The position numbers were made by a program, and so were the translations under genes. This document shows, in pieces, positions 1 through 14,800 of a stretch of 64,000 nucleotides of DNA. The stretch covers positions 5,024,221-5,088,220 of the forward strand of contig LR746270.1 of assembly GCA_902729315.2 (NCBI GenBank), read 5' to 3'. Origin of the DNA: Spirodela intermedia (Eukaryota; Streptophyta; Magnoliopsida; Alismatales; Araceae). Position 1 is the stretch's first letter. The number at the start of each line of letters is the position of its first letter. The notes beneath the pieces were generated by a model. That model searched no databases. It was given only the letters and a program-made list of their open reading frames with translations, and was not told the DNA's origin.

Positions 1-3000
1 AGCTCACCGGAAATGGAGATATTCTGAAGATCCCGTCGTCTCCAAGATGGGGGTCTACCAGCATGTGTTTGGGCCAGGAGTCATGTGATGTGGAGTGGTG
101 ATGTTGGGGGAGATCTACCACAGTAGTTTTACATAAAATAATATGACATTACATTTTTGAATCTGAAAATAATTATAAATGGATTATCCTAATACAACCA
201 CTAGGACGATCGATTAAGGTTGAGGTATAGGATGGTGAAGTTGACCAATTAGTGTGTCATATTAGATTGCCCCATTTACTCTACTCAATGGATCTTATAA
301 CGATTAAATAGGTAGCATGTGATAAGACAATATAAATAATAAATTCATTTAATAAAGTTAGTAGTCAAGTGGACACATGAGGGAAGAGGGAATCATATGC
401 AGAACTAAGCTCCACTAAAGCATGCACGATAAAGTAAACTAATGTTGCTGTTTGTCAATTGGGAACCCAAAAAACTTGGGCGGTCAATTCTAGATCATGT
501 CAATTTATAAGAGGGAATCATCATCAGAAGATAATACACAAATGAAAAGATAAATTTATAGAACAGAGAAGATCCTTAACGCCATATAATTGTCCTTGTA
601 AGAAGAGAGGAAGAGGGAAGAGCCTGGTTCATAGAGACCCAAGAGAATTCGACATGTCGACGGCCATTCCCATCTCCAGCCCTACCCATCGTGAGGTCTC
701 ATCCTTCACCTTACAGACGGTGACAACTCTGGTAACCAGGAGATCGTTCAAGAGCTTCACTTCTTTGACAAAAGTAGGATAGAACATGAGTGTCTATTTG
801 CCAGGTGACCCTTTATTTTATACTGACAAATAGGTCGGTCTGGACCCTCAAGGTGTTGTCCACTTAGTCGAGTCAATTGGAGACCACACTTGGAAGCACA
901 AGCTTACCGGTATGATTTGCATATGTGATCCTCGAATGCAGCAAAGGACCAAACCACGTGGCCTGCAACCCCATCCGACAAGCAGTCAGGGAGAGTTGCT
1001 TGGCCTACTTGTACTACGACAAAGGGATGATGCTATAAAGGAACGAAGGGATTTGCACACGAACCCATCTCACCGTTCACAATTTTCTCAACATCCCAGA
1101 GCCTGCTCAGCTATCCTTCTCCCACAAAAGCTTTCCACTCCGCCTACAATGCTGAGCGCGAAGAGAGTCCTCAAGAAGGCGAGGAAATGACCAAAGATGG
1201 TCATCACGGGGAGAAAGGATATCTTGGTTCAGATCAAGAGGAGGTCCGGCGACAGAGCCATGCACCATCCTCTCAACCCAGTAAGGAAAGCTTCGTCATA
1301 TAATCTTGGGATGGCGGCCGCTTTGTGTTTCCTTGCCGTACTCAACACCTTCGTCTTCCGGGAGCTACTCGAGATTTCTGAAGAGGAATCCGGGTTGCCC
1401 GGAGCCGGCCCCCACGAACGGGCGCCTCGAAAGTGGAGAGAGAGATAATCTATACCATTCAGGAGTATTGTCGTAATTTTACAAAATAAAATGATTACCA
1501 GTTGACTGTAAGATTGACGTCATCATCATCCTTGTAGAAGAGTAGTATCTTAAGTCTATTTGAAATGGCACACGGTGATATGGTCTTATTGTTTGTCATA
1601 TTAACTGTTAGACATGAAAGTTCAATTAGCTAACTTCTTATAGGTTAGTCAGGTTGTGTAAATTTATATATTGTTTCGAGTACAGTAAGAAAGTCACTAT
1701 CGCGTCATTTATTGATGAAGGTGACTATACCAAATATTGACTTGTGATCTCTCAAAATTCTTCATTACCTTGTTGGTAGATTTAAAAAGAGTTCAATTCC
1801 TTCTCACAACTACGAATATCAAGTTTTTTTATCACTTCCTATTATTTTCTTCAATGGAATACGCGAAGGATTAATGCTCTTTGTAAGCTTCAAGAAGTAA
1901 CATAAGATTATTCCAACATGCAACTATTATTTTTATGAAAGCCGAGGGGGTAATCATGCAACTATTAAAGCTTAACATACAAGGGTTAATATTAGATGGT
2001 ACTAGCACTATACTAAATCTTAAGGCCATGATATTTGTCTTTAAAAGCTAGTTGTTCAAAATTCTACTTCCTTCCCCACACAATGATAACATAATTTGGA
2101 CCTGACCCAAGACATGTCAACAGGCATAAATCATCCTCTGTGATGGCATTGAGCTGGAGTCCCCTGAGTTTGCAGATGTGACGTTCCAATACTTTCGAAA
2201 CTTCTCTCTCTGTTGATGACTTTCATTTTGTAAATCCTACTTCCTACGGAGGGCTTCTAAGACTATTACCATATCCTCTTTTTGAAAGTCTCAAAGCGGG
2301 ATGATCCTCTCTCTTTGGATGGGCGATTAATGTATTCTTTTGTAGCTAATAATGCCAATATTGACATAGTATAATTAATGCAAGTTGGGACAATAAAATT
2401 TTGATAGAACTCTTTGGTGCATGTGACGAAAAAATTCTTGGTAAAAAATCTTTAAAACCCAAGAACACATAATGGGCGATGGGCAATGCCTTGGGTGTTG
2501 GAAGAAGGGGAAGATAACCGGACCTAGGTGATCATGTCGAGCAGTGCTTCTCCACTTCTCGAGGCACTCGTCTGTGGAGCACCGAGACGACTTATAGCGT
2601 CAGAGCTGCATCTCAGTTGAGGTACGCAAAGGGAGTCACAAAGCTGCTGCTGTCTTGAGAACAGACAATGAAGCTTTCCTTGCTTGGTCAAGAGGAGGGC
2701 TGATGCAAGACTCCATGGGGCCCCCTTCCCTCACTTTCAGCCAGGTGGCTTCATCTACGCATGGTGGCCATCTTTTACTACCTTCTCGCTATCTGGAGTA
2801 GTCCCTTGGCGCTGATCACGGTGGCTGATGGGAAGGGCTTTCTTGGAAAGGTAAAATCGTAATTGGTTATGTGACCATGTTCTCCATTTGGCTCTCTCCT
2901 CTCTTCCATCTTCAAGATTGGGTGATGGAAAGAAGAAGGAATTTAGAAACAGATATGAGCAACAACTATTTTTACTATGGGACATCTTATGATTTTTATA

Positions 3001-4248
3001 TCAATTTATTCTCCGTTAATGCATTTCGCATTGGGTAGATCTTTTGTCTTTCAATTCTTCTGGATGAATAAATAGAAGCTTTGAATTACTAGACAGTCTT
3101 TACGTATGCAATGCAACTCTGAGAGCGTAAGGTGCTAATATAGGTTGAGATGGGTTTACACACTACTCTGCCAGGTGCCTGACCAGTAGGACCATCATTG
3201 TCTTACCAAGCATCGTGATATAGATCGGTTGTATCGGACTCGAGTCGCATTGACAGGAGATAGACAATCAAGACTGACATCCAAGTTGTTCAAGGGTTAT
3301 GACGACTGGGGTCGACCTAGTAGAATAATACTAAGCCCAAGATAATGGCATTTTGCGTAATGACACAATGGCACTTGAGATCTGACCTTACCTTAGGTGA
3401 AGGTGGGAGATCACTTGGGCGATCTCCTAGTTGACAAAGTTGCTGCATCCCGATGGGCAAAGATGTGACTTAACGACGGGTGGGGCTGAAAATGAGGAAC
3501 ACAAGAAGGCTCCATTGCTATTGGTGGGATGGTTGTAGTAATGTATAGGCGGTGGGCCCTATTGAAAGGACGTCCTCCTTCCTCCGTCCAATAATGATTG
3601 CACGACACTGGGGGTCCATTAGATTGAAGTTCTTCTGCATTATACTCATCATCAGGAAAGTAGGATTACAGAGTGGGGAGAGCATCTGGGGCAAATGGCA
3701 TCCGAGGACTTTGTAACTGATGGATTACATGGAGGATACCCTACATGGGCTGGAAACTAGGCTTCCTGAGCAATCACATCTCCAACAACCATAGATTCAA
3801 TAATTTTGAAACCCAACACTCTTAGTGTCTATTTGCATGCCAAACCACAAGGGAATAATTCTTGAAGAGGACTTAATTAGGCTGTTGGTCAGGATTCTCT
3901 TTTGATCAAATCTTGTTAGTCACATTTTTCAATAATTTAAAAAATAATCCTTAATTTACTTTATAGGGCAACATCATTATAATGAATAGAAATGATGTTA
4001 CTATCTCTATTTTCTCTTGTTGTTTAACAAGTGATTAAAAATCTAAAAATGATTTGTAAATCATGTGGACATTTCTACATGTTTCCAGATAATCATGTTT
4101 CTAAAGTAAGCATTAATTAGAATTAATATTAAACTCCAGTTTATGCATCTTTTTAAAATAGATCACAATGTAGCATTACTATATCATGTTCAAGGACTCA
4201 ATATTTTCTCATCAATTCAAATAAAATTACATTGCACAGAAGTGTACT
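1..4248. other. Intergenic DNA, no supported gene
   Basis: This is mostly AT-rich sequence with only short unconnected reading frames. A slightly GC-richer patch at about 640-1,450 contains two reading frames on the + strand (912-1,190 and 1,197-1,448). I recognise no domain in them, and no splice-joined model emerged. Another GC-richer patch at 2,450-2,990 and one at 3,140-3,660 look like decayed unique or repeat sequence. None is called as a gene. Confidence 0.5.
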
Positions 4249-6148
4249 TGAAATGACTTAGTAGTTGTATAATAAATCACATAAATTTAAAATTATCAAT
4301 TTAATTTTTAAAAATATTTTAGAATTAATTAATTAATTACAATTCAATAAAATGTTTCAAAAATAGTGGATAATTTTAAAGTTGATCATAGGGATGTAAG
4401 ATAATATTAGATAATATTTCAGAATTTTTCTAAAGAAATATAATTTTTTACAATTTTTATACTAAATGATGATTATAAAATATATTTAAAAATTCACAAA
4501 AAATAGAAATAAGGGTACGGACATAAAAATGATGTTAGTGCCCCGACGAATATGAATTAGGATGAAATAGAGTTCTACTAGATGATTCTTACATAAGCGA
4601 TTACAAATGACTTAATTGGTCAAATTCAGATTTGTAAAAGTCAGAAGAATTATAATTAAATGAAGAATAGTTTCAAAGCTTGAAATCACACAAAGTATTA
4701 CTAAATAAAGTAAAACTTCAGTTGAAAGTAGGAAATGTAGAATTTTGGCCTTGTGATAGTAATTGCTAGAATTTTGAATGTTTTGAATAATTATTGTGTA
4801 ATGTTTGTGACCTAAAAGGCTCTCTTTTAATATTGACAACTTATACATTTGTTGAATCTATTTTTAAAACTAAAAAATGATGATGAAAGTTAAACTAGTT
4901 AAAATGGTAAATAGAGTTTAGACATTGAGGTGATAATATGTCAACAATATGTCAGAATCTTGAATATTCAAGAGGATTGTCATGTAATATTCATAGCCTC
5001 AAATGCTCTCCTTAAATAAAGATAATGTGGGTAATCTCTAGATTTTCTTGTAAAATTTATAAATCAATGAAATTAATTGTTGAGTCATCTCTAGTGGTTG
5101 TTACCTAGTGGAGTGGAAAAATAGTGACTTTGTAGTTCTTCAATAACTATCACTCAATGAAGATGAGTTAGATGGAGGTAAGACCTATCTTAAAGAGTTT
5201 CATCTTCAAGTCTATGTAGTAAGAAGAGACTTTTCATTGCATTTGATATGCTCTCATGAGGTGGCAACTTGTCTTTCGACGGATCATCTTCTTTCCAACA
5301 ATGACTTATTTATTAATCAATCAGAGATGATTTACTCGATAGATTTGTAAATTTTTTATCTAGAATCATTCAATTTTTTTAATAAAGATACTCTACAGAT
5401 CGCATTGACGAGATTTTTGTTGATGATTGAGTGATTTTGATATTTTAATTGTTCAATAGAAATCTATAAAAAAATTATGATTTAGTCAAATAAAAATATG
5501 AGTTTTGACTTTGATAGGATTCGAACCCTCATTAGTTGCCTGCTTACATGAGAGAAAGTGATATAAAATATGTGAATACTCTTATAAAGTGACATCATAA
5601 AGGTATTTTTTTTGGATAAAAAGAGATATTTTAAATATTAAGATTAATAAAATCTTCTAGGAGATTGTGACCATTGGTTTAATCCCACATCAATTATATA
5701 TTGAGTTTTGAGGTGGATATATAGTAATACAAAATTCTATATTCAATGTTTCCCTTTCTCGTGTGTATACAACCACTCCTTGCCTCACATCTAACTAGCC
5801 ACTAGTGATGTGAAGGGGTAGTGACACACGTGTCCCTTACTAGTCTATCCTTAACCATTCAAGCCCTTACTTAGTTTCGCCTGATTGTGCTTTTGACCCA
5901 CTTGTAGACTCGGCTGGCTGGTGGGTTCTTCATTTTCTATATTTTGATTTTCTTTTATTTTTCTTCATTTATCTAAAAAATATGATTATAAAACTTCACA
6001 TAAATTCACATAATTAACCAAAAAATCATATTAACCAACTAAAAATTACTTTTGAAATTTTAACATAAATATAAGTCTATTTATTATGAGTTAAGGCTTT
6101 ATATATATTATTAATTAATTATTAACTTATGATAATGAATACTTATCA
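4249..6148 (-). mobile_element. Solo LTR, inverted copy of the 57.3-kb/61.9-kb LTR family
   Basis: Read on the minus strand, the element begins TGATAAGTATTC at 6,148 and ends near 4,249. Along its length it matches the direct-orientation LTR at 57,309-58,943. Shared landmarks are the start, the stretch about 60 bp in that reads into TAGACTTATATT, a block around 5,740-5,930, and the terminal ACTAAGTCA-like end. No internal coding region lies on either side, so it is a solo LTR. Flanking 5-mers GTACT (4,244-4,248) and ATACT (6,149-6,153) differ at one base and could be an aged target-site duplication. It is longer than the other copies (about 1.9 versus 1.6 kb), so it carries insertions or divergent AT-rich stretches. 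The family is unassigned. Confidence 0.7.
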
Positions 6149-9100
6149 ATACTCTTCATAATTTATAATTATTATCTTGGTTCATAAAATCTAGATAAAG
6201 GAGATATAATCGTAGAAAATTTCAAGATAAATTATTATCTCAACTCATAAGACTCTATAATGAAATAAATTTATTAAGAATATATAACTTATGATTTAAA
6301 CTTTGATCTATCTTGTTAGTAATAATATGACTTCAATCTCTTTGTTTCCTAGTATGTTTCTAGAAATTAGATTGCATTGGGGGAATTGGAAGATAACATT
6401 ACTTATTTGGTGTGAAATGGAGGAAAAAAATTGAGTGGGATATAAATCCAATACCATACCTTATTTCAAAGGCTACAAGTGTTAAAGATCTCAAATATTG
6501 ATGAGGACAAGAGTTTGAGATACTTGTACTTTTACTAATATTTTGTGAATATTACACCAAGATACTTGCATTTGTAGGAACTGAATAATCTTTTAGTCCA
6601 TTTGCTACTCTAATGGTAACAAAACTGCAATTGGATTGCATATGGGGCAATCACTCTAGTATTGAAGATTATTGGCTCTAGCCTACCAAATAGTAATCAA
6701 GGTTTTGTCATTGTCTCAACAACTTTACCGTTACTAGTCCATAAAACAGCAATAATGCTGCTATCAAACCTCATCAAATTTATTAGCTTTAGTTCAGTAG
6801 AGAATAATTACAACATTGTCAAAAGTCTGACCATAGTGAAATCAATTGATATGGTTATTAGTTGTAATGATTTGTTGTCTTCCTTGATGTAGCTTAAGTA
6901 AGCTTTATCCATTTGTTCAACTAGTTAGAACCTTCCTTTGATAACTTGTGTGGCTTTCAACCTTGGAGGCAACCTCAATCTTGAACATCTTGATACGTGC
7001 TAGTTTTTTATTTTTTTTGGTCCTCAATTTTCTTGTAGGCTTATATGGACTACTCTAAGGGTGTATGTAGACATTGTGGCTCTCCCTCTCCTTTTTCCTC
7101 TAATGTAAGAAAAAAATCTCTTCTTATAAGTTGAGATTTGGGGAGTGTAATAGTCATTTATAATGGCTATTAACTATTGTAACTATGACCATTAGTTATC
7201 ACATCAATGTCTGTAATATAACTTCTCAAAATATTCTTTATTTTTTCAAAATTGATAAAAAAAAAGCAGAAAAATCAATTTTTGATGGACTACACTCTTA
7301 TTTCACTATACTTATGATAGAAATTGAGGCCAATTTTAATTTTTTTTTCTTGATTAATCAAGTGTTAGGTTGTTCATATACTCTTTTAAAGCACAAGATC
7401 ATTTCGGAATTTGATTGCTAAATATTATCATAGTTGTCACAGTTAGGTTAGTCATAAAAACACTCTATTAATTCACTATGGTAGTTTCATTATTTAGGTT
7501 GCTATGGGTTGATCTAAATTGAGTGGAATTTCTAACATTCATTGATTGAGTATTCTAATCATGCATTCAAATTGATTTCAGAAAATTCATCTGAATATTA
7601 AATCAACTAATCCACTATGGGTAAATGCATTTTTAATTAAATATTATAATCAACATGCTAATTGAATATAAAAAATAGATATCAAGGTTAAAATTTTTAA
7701 TCCATGATCACTAAAAGAATTTTGAATTTTATTTTAGAATAAATATTCTAATTAAAACTCAATGAAATTCTCTAATGATTAAAATATTTAAAATATAATT
7801 GTTAAATGTATTCTGAATTTAATATTATAATCAATATTGGAATTAATGTGAGTGCAACATTAAACTATAAATTTTGAGTTATAATGATTAAAACTTCTTA
7901 TTTATGCATTGAATTAAAATTTTAAAGTGTAATGAAGAAAGAGTTAATTTACAATTAATAAAAATATCCAAAATAGTTAAAATCGGGTCGATAAATCTTT
8001 AAAATTTCTCATTGTCAAAACCAAGATTCCAATAGACCTAATGCTTAAGAGTTTGAATTTGAGTCAACATAATTCAATCTAATAGATCACCCCCACAATT
8101 GTACTTTATGCCACTTACAAGGATTGTCCTTCTTTTTTAATTTAAGTTTCTGCACTGTTGAATGCTTGCTTTCAACATATATTGTCCTACCACTTTTTTG
8201 TATTATTGGTTTCATTTTCTGCAGATGGCTTAAAAACATTCGTTTACTTTCCTACAACTCATGCAAATGATCAACATGTGAAATGTTCTAATGTTTGTTA
8301 ATGGAAACTTGTTTAAATATGAGCTTTTAACATTTTTTCCATTAGGTAGCTAAATAACAAATTGGTGCTGGCCTTTGACCGTATTTATAGCTTGAGACTT
8401 TTTTCTACATGGATGCCTCATGAGGATATCTTATAGTTAATGTAATGTTATGTAATTATTGTATAATATACTATAAACGAAATCAGTGTCAATATATTTC
8501 ATCACCACCATTTCCTAAGATTCATTATAATTTAATAAAAATAAAATAATGTAGCTAGTTCTAATAGTATATGATAATGATGTATTGCCATTTGACTTCG
8601 TTCTAAGCCATATTTGGATATAAAAGTATTGTTAATATCCTACATGAGTGATTTTAACTGATCCTTGAATGTAAAGCTCTAGATGGCTAAAATTTGCTTG
8701 AAAAGTTCATCAAAACTTGCACTACTAAGAAACACAAACTGATAGGATTGCCTCTTTCTTTTTCCTTCTAATGGTTTGTTTACTCATAATATTAAATACA
8801 AGTGTAACTAGATGCCTCATATAAAATTATATGAGTCTACTTCACATAAAGCTATTTGATTTTTGAGTTAGACGACTCAATTATTGATCACTATACAACA
8901 CTACTAAGTTATTCTTATGTGACACAAAATCAGTCATTTTGTCCACATGTATGTGAATGGAGATTTTTTGATAGCCTTAGATTGAAAGTAGATACTCTTA
9001 AATGTGATGTCCTACTTTACTCATTATTTGCTACTTGTGAATTGGATAGTCACCGGTTGATGAGTTAAGGTTTATAATTTCCTGATTAATTCTGTAAAAT

Positions 9101-11180
9101 GAGGTGTATTCCACAAGTCACCCACAAGTCAAAGCACATAAGATAAAAAGGGAAAATGTTATTTAATTTTTTTCTCAGAAAACCCTCAATAATAATATGT
9201 AATCTATGAGCTCAAGGAATGAGTTATTTTTGCAATAGGTTTTGAATGCCAAAATAAGGGTTTAGAATTGTAGTCAGATCGTGGAAGTATTGAAGCCTAT
9301 GTATGTCAGATAGTAAAAATGAAATCTTACATAAATATCAAAGAGAATGAGAGATATCAGACATCAATAGGAGACATGCATGACTATAGAAGTACATACC
9401 TTTTGACATATTTTAATTGATAATGATATCATTTTTAATGCATGCTGGTGTAAGTATAGTGAAACTATGTTAACAATGATGCAATGATCAAGAGGGGAAA
9501 CAAAAAATTGTTAGATAGCTGATGGGTACTACTTTAGAGGAAACAATACATTTGTTTTCACACAAATATTCTCTTTGAACTAAACTTTGATGTGTTCGGC
9601 ATTCCTTATTTGGACAAATGTAAGTAAACTTAATAAAGAGGATGTTTACTTAAGTTGCCATAGACATGCTCCAATGTTTCACTCTAAATGTTAAGAACGG
9701 GAAAAATCATGAGCTTCAAACAATTACATCATGTAGGTACTTTTGATCAATTGTAATTATTAAGTTTTTCTTCAATGTAGCTTTTATGTCACGTGGGATG
9801 GTGTTGAAAGGGCTTGGCCGAGTTTGAAGTTATTGGTAGGGGCGCAACAAAATGGTTTCACACTTTTTTTATTTCAATGTTTTTTTTTCTCCAAAACCAT
9901 GTTATCCTTCCCTAAGGGCGACAAGAGGTGTACATGTATTCTTACATTTTCAAATAGAAGATTTTTTTGAGAAATCTCTTTTTTTTAAAAAAATCTTTTT
10001 ACACTGGTCCATGTATTATGGAAGAATTCATTTTTTTACATTTAGTCATTGGCAACATATATGGAATCATTCATAATGCTTTGGAGTTTTAACTATTTAT
10101 ACAGTAGAAGATGTCCAAATCTTAGGCATTATGAATAGTACGTGGGATGTGTCCTGAAAAATCATCTTTGAATACACAAAAAAAGTGTCATGAGTTATCT
10201 TTTATAAGACACTCATGCTATGGTCTCTATTGTATGTATGCTATAGTCAAATTTCCATAAATATTGACTTTTAATTAGAGAGCTGGTATAAATGGGAGAA
10301 AATAATAATGAAACTTATTTCTAACAAGTATCTAAATGATATTTAAATAAACGTTTTACATTTGAGGTACTATATTTATAAATTCCTCATTAAATAATCA
10401 CAAATAATTTTTATGATTTCAAGCTCTTCTTTCCAACCTTTTTGAGTTTGTCTCTAGGGATGAATTCATAAGTCTTGAAATTTTCTTAAAGAATGTGAAA
10501 AATAGTGTTAACAATAGTAGTATAAAATTCAAAAGTGTTGTACCCATCTATTTACATTTGAAAGCAATTTCCATTTGCTCTAAATATTGTCGCTGATATC
10601 AGCCATCATGAAGCTCATTGTGCTCTTGATGCATTCATTTGATTTAGTATCTTGAGTTTTCATTTTTTCAGCTGATGACTTAGTTTACAATACTTTAAAA
10701 TTTAAATAAAGCTATATTCAAATGAAAGTATGATCATATTGTAGTGGTCAATATACAATTACAACAACTGGAAACTGATTTCAGACATTTAATTTTGCTA
10801 AAGTCAACTGAGTTCCTTTCAGTAGGAAAAAGAGTATGACGGTACAACAGAAATTTAACTTGTTTTATATATTTATTCAATTAGAAGGTCGATTATGAGA
10901 TCATATAATTTTTAAGATTTCAACGATTTTCACTTCCAAGATCAAGAATAACGTTTTTTTAAACTTCATGAAGAATGCATAAAAAAAACTTAGATAAATA
11001 ATAATCTGAAGAGTTCAATGAAAATTCTCAACGAAAAAATGAAATAACTCAAATAGGTAAGGTATAAATAACATCAAATTGATTGTATACTTATAAAGAA
11101 TACGTAACGAATGATTCTTAAGAGATAAAGTCTATTTTATTACTGAAATCCTAAAAAAAGTAAATTTTGATTCAGCAAAA
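6149..11180. other. AT-rich intergenic DNA with decayed repeat remnants
   Basis: No supported gene. At about 7,135-7,150 a purine-rich run (GAGATTTGGGGAG) is followed by TGTAATAG, which resembles a polypurine tract next to an LTR start. This suggests another decayed retroelement end, but no partner LTR or coding domain was identified. Reading frames in this block are short, AT-driven and show no recognisable motif. Confidence 0.45.
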
Positions 11181-11764
11181 TAAATGAGGTTATATGTAAA
11201 ATTTGTCAGACTGATTAAATTCCATGTTCATTTAGTCTGGCCGGAAATAAACTCCTCTATCATTCTTCAGATTGAAGAAAAGACGAAGCTTTCGGGAAGA
11301 TTTTTCTCGCTACGTCGAGGCAAAGCACAGTCATTAATCCAGACATCGAGAAACCAGAGCATCCGTCCACACTACTCGCTCTGGCGTAGCTCTCTCCGCT
11401 ACTGATGTACAGCTCATTCAACTCTTTATCTCTCATACTAGTGTCTCCGTACATACCACGTGCAAAGTGTTGAACTGCAAACCATAGATGGACCTCCATT
11501 CTTTGTTGAGATTCTTGTCGATGTCAACCTTGTCTTTCGCTCATGTCCCACACTCTCTCTCAGCTTCTGATCCATCTTTTTTACATCTACCAACTTAATG
11601 GCTTTCAGCTGCAGGGTGGGGTCTCCTCTTTGGCAGGAACAGGTAAAAGAGGACCCAACTATGGGAGAGATACCGGATGGGATGGCAGTAGGGCAGTTAA
11701 ATGAGGATGCAATATTCGTGGTGCTACTTAAGCTCCTTGCATCCTTGCATCCTTGCATCCTTGC

Positions 11765-11809
11765 TGAGAGAGTGAGAGAGTGAGTGAGTGAGTGAGTGAG
11801 TGAGTGAGT

Positions 11810-11879
<70 letters not shown>
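11765..11879. repeat. Compound microsatellite (GTGA)n-(GA)n
   Basis: A run of GTGA units (about 11,779-11,814) passes directly into an uninterrupted (GA)n tract to 11,878. It follows three tandem copies of the 8-bp unit TCCTTGCA at about 11,735-11,763. The spurious reading frames here are translations of the repeat. Confidence 0.95.
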
Positions 11880-11882
<3 letters not shown>

Positions 11883-14800
11883 CGGTCTTAGAATCTCCTC
11901 GAAAATGAACTAAGGGAGGCTGCAGGCTGCGCGAAAAGGCTGAAATGGCAAACTTCATCACTATCGAGTGTCATTTATTGGAATATCTCCCCTCTAATGT
12001 CTTGCATGGAAGGCAGAGCTTTTCAAAACGGCAGCGGCTAACTCCGAATTGAAGGGCCCAAAAAGCTAGGTGTAAGACCTGGCTGTTTTTTCAAGCTTAC
12101 GGACTGAACAATAAAGAAACACACGTTGATCCAGCGGTGGGGACATGCCAAAGATCATTCATTCACCATTGAATTCTACAACTTGATAGCTGAAAACTAC
12201 TAAGCGCCGAAGTCCAACAATGACTAGAGGTTCTTCTCATGTAACGAAAAGCGACTTGAAACGTCAATTAATTCACTTAGTTTTGCCATTTTTATCAATT
12301 GGAAAAACTATTTCTAATTGGGAGAACGGATGAATTGATCAAAATCTTAAGGATTATGAGAAAGGAATAAACTGAAAGATCTAAGGAATTATTCACGAAT
12401 TAAATGAATCTACATGCGCGCTGCAAAAACTCTGTTCAACTTACGCGTTGATCGTCTTTGTATGATCTGCTTTATTATATTGAATATTATTTTCCTATGT
12501 ACCCATAAGCAAATTTGAGGTTAAGTGAAACTTCAAAAAAGGGATTTGACATGCCTCCCACATCAAAAACTTAGAAGCGATCTTTCTTCACCAACCTGTG
12601 AATCTAGCTGTCACCTAGCTAGATACCTCTATGGCGATGAAGTGGTCGCACCTGCCGTAAGAACCCGACGTTTGGTCGCCTAACTTGGACGAGTACGGCC
12701 ACACGATCACGGTACTCAGCCCTCCGTTTCTCATTTTGGCAGGTAATGCGGCAGGACAGCCAGGGTTCTAACAGGATCCCCTTTGGTCAGGAACACTCCT
12801 CGCCTCTGCCGACCGCATCCTTTCGCCTTCAAGCCGCCGCCTCCACATCAAGAAGTCGGAGTGTCATCCAAAGATGAATATTCTCCACTCCGCGGCGGGA
12901 AGTACTAACCGGGGCCAGATCCTGTACGGTCACCATGCGGTGGTGCTGTACAGTTATTGTATCATAACTTGTAATTAACATGCAAGATAATATTTTCACT
13001 AAACGAATTCGATCGACGGTCGATATCGTTGCCCGATGGACCGAAAGACCAAGGGGATGACTGGTGAGAGCTTCCTCTGATCCCACCATCCAGATGCGAA
13101 CAACGCCGTTTTTCGTCCATTCTGCGTACAGCGACAAATAGTACATGCGCGGAAGGCCGCTCATAGTGTCTACGGTTGCTCAGTGACCCCACCCGCGCGC
13201 CGGCGATTGTCATACCGCTCGACAGTTGGTAACGCGGTCGCGTTCGTTGGCTCCATCAGGAACGGCGAAGTGTGCTCGCGGGGGGCAGTGGGGTCTCCCT
13301 TTGGATGCTAGCGAGTTGAATGATTTGGATCCTGTTTAGCGGTCGAGCACAACGACAGTGACGGATCAATGGCTGTCGTCCTGGACTGTCTATATCGTTG
13401 GGGTGAAGTGAACTCTGTCAAGCTGTGTCCCATGGTGAAACATGTTCTCTGGGGTGTAATGTTAGAACGGTACCAAAATACAAAGAACAAACTGCAGTTT
13501 GTAATGGAATATGTGAATTAAACGTATACGAATAAGTTTAATTGCTTCGGTTTGATCCTCTTATAGTCTATTAGATCATCACACTTCGCCATTGTTCCTA
13601 GTAAACCCTATGAGTTGAAGATGTATGCCTGCTATACACCTGATGATTTCGGTTTCAGTATAAGGTTACATATTCTTTTCCATGTATTTACGGAGGTACG
13701 ACATCCATCAAAGCCTCAGTTCTTACAACTGGTGCCGCATTTGAACTGGTCAAACGCTGATTCTGATTTGTCATTTGTCCCTCCCTCCCGCGTCGTTGAA
13801 CGACCCAACGCAAGCTGCAGCTGGACTGATCTTGATTAATTAAGAACTAGAGTCCAAAACGAGCAAAACAGGGGTGTTGTCTCGACACTCAGAGGTTCAA
13901 GTGGACATCGACAGGCAGTTCAAGGTTAAATACATCCTCTTCACTGTTGGGTTCATGAACATTTAGACAATTCAGAAGAGTTATCGCTGCCAGCCCAAAT
14001 GGCAGGCATAGACAGGTGCTATAAAGCCTCTTGTCCTGAATATCGGCAACCAAGTCAATCTTCGCCCCTAAATTCATGCTTTGGGTTCCATATTCATACA
14101 CTTCAGATCGAGATATCTTTGGAAGCCCAAGGTCAGATGGTGTGGGGTGGGGGGGGGGGGGAGGAGGGAGCATGTTAATGAAGCCTCCTCTTGAGCCAGT
14201 GTGACCCGGTTCCGAGGATCCCTGACGGGAGCAGCCAAAACCCGTTGTTTTCCTGCTGCATCCGGCAGCGGCGTGCGCACCGCCGAAGTCGCCATACTTC
14301 ATCTCCCATCTCCGGCGCTCCAACGTCCATGAAAACGAGGGAATCCTGGGTATTCATTACGTATCCAGTGATGACTAGTCCGGTGAGATGTTCGACCAGG
14401 AGTGTTAAATGATCCCTTGTTGGAGGCTGTCTACCCAAACCGACTCTTACATCGACCACTGAGAATATCTGATCACTAGCCCGTATAATACACGGGTTCC
14501 ACTTAGACCCTCCTGAAGCGGTAGCAACGCCGACCACTGAGAATTTATGTCGGTTTTGAATTCTATCGACATTAACGAATCAGCTTCGGAGAATCGAGCT
14601 TCTGAGGAATATTAATGGTAGAGATTCTTTATCGTCCCGATCGAGTGCTCAACCGTAATAGTAAGATGCACATATTATCTCTCTGCATGTTCATCAAGGA
14701 ACTGGGAGATATCCCTCAAGCGTCACTAACAGAGGCGCCCAGCGAGGCGGATGTACCATATTGATTTGTTACTCTGCGAATGTTGCACGTGTGTGGAGAA

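Noticed and set aside
912-1448. Two adjacent plus-strand reading frames near the left edge
   Set aside because: They are in different frames with no convincing splice sites or domain; they may be a gene fragment but cannot be supported.
5515-5530. tRNA gene suggested by a perfect-looking B-box
   Set aside because: No cloverleaf or acceptor stem surrounds it, and the motif recurs inside LTR copies, so it is part of a repeat.
14175-14537. 120-aa minus-strand reading frame upstream of LOG
   Set aside because: It overlaps two other open frames on the same strand, shows no recognisable motif, and no splice partners were found.
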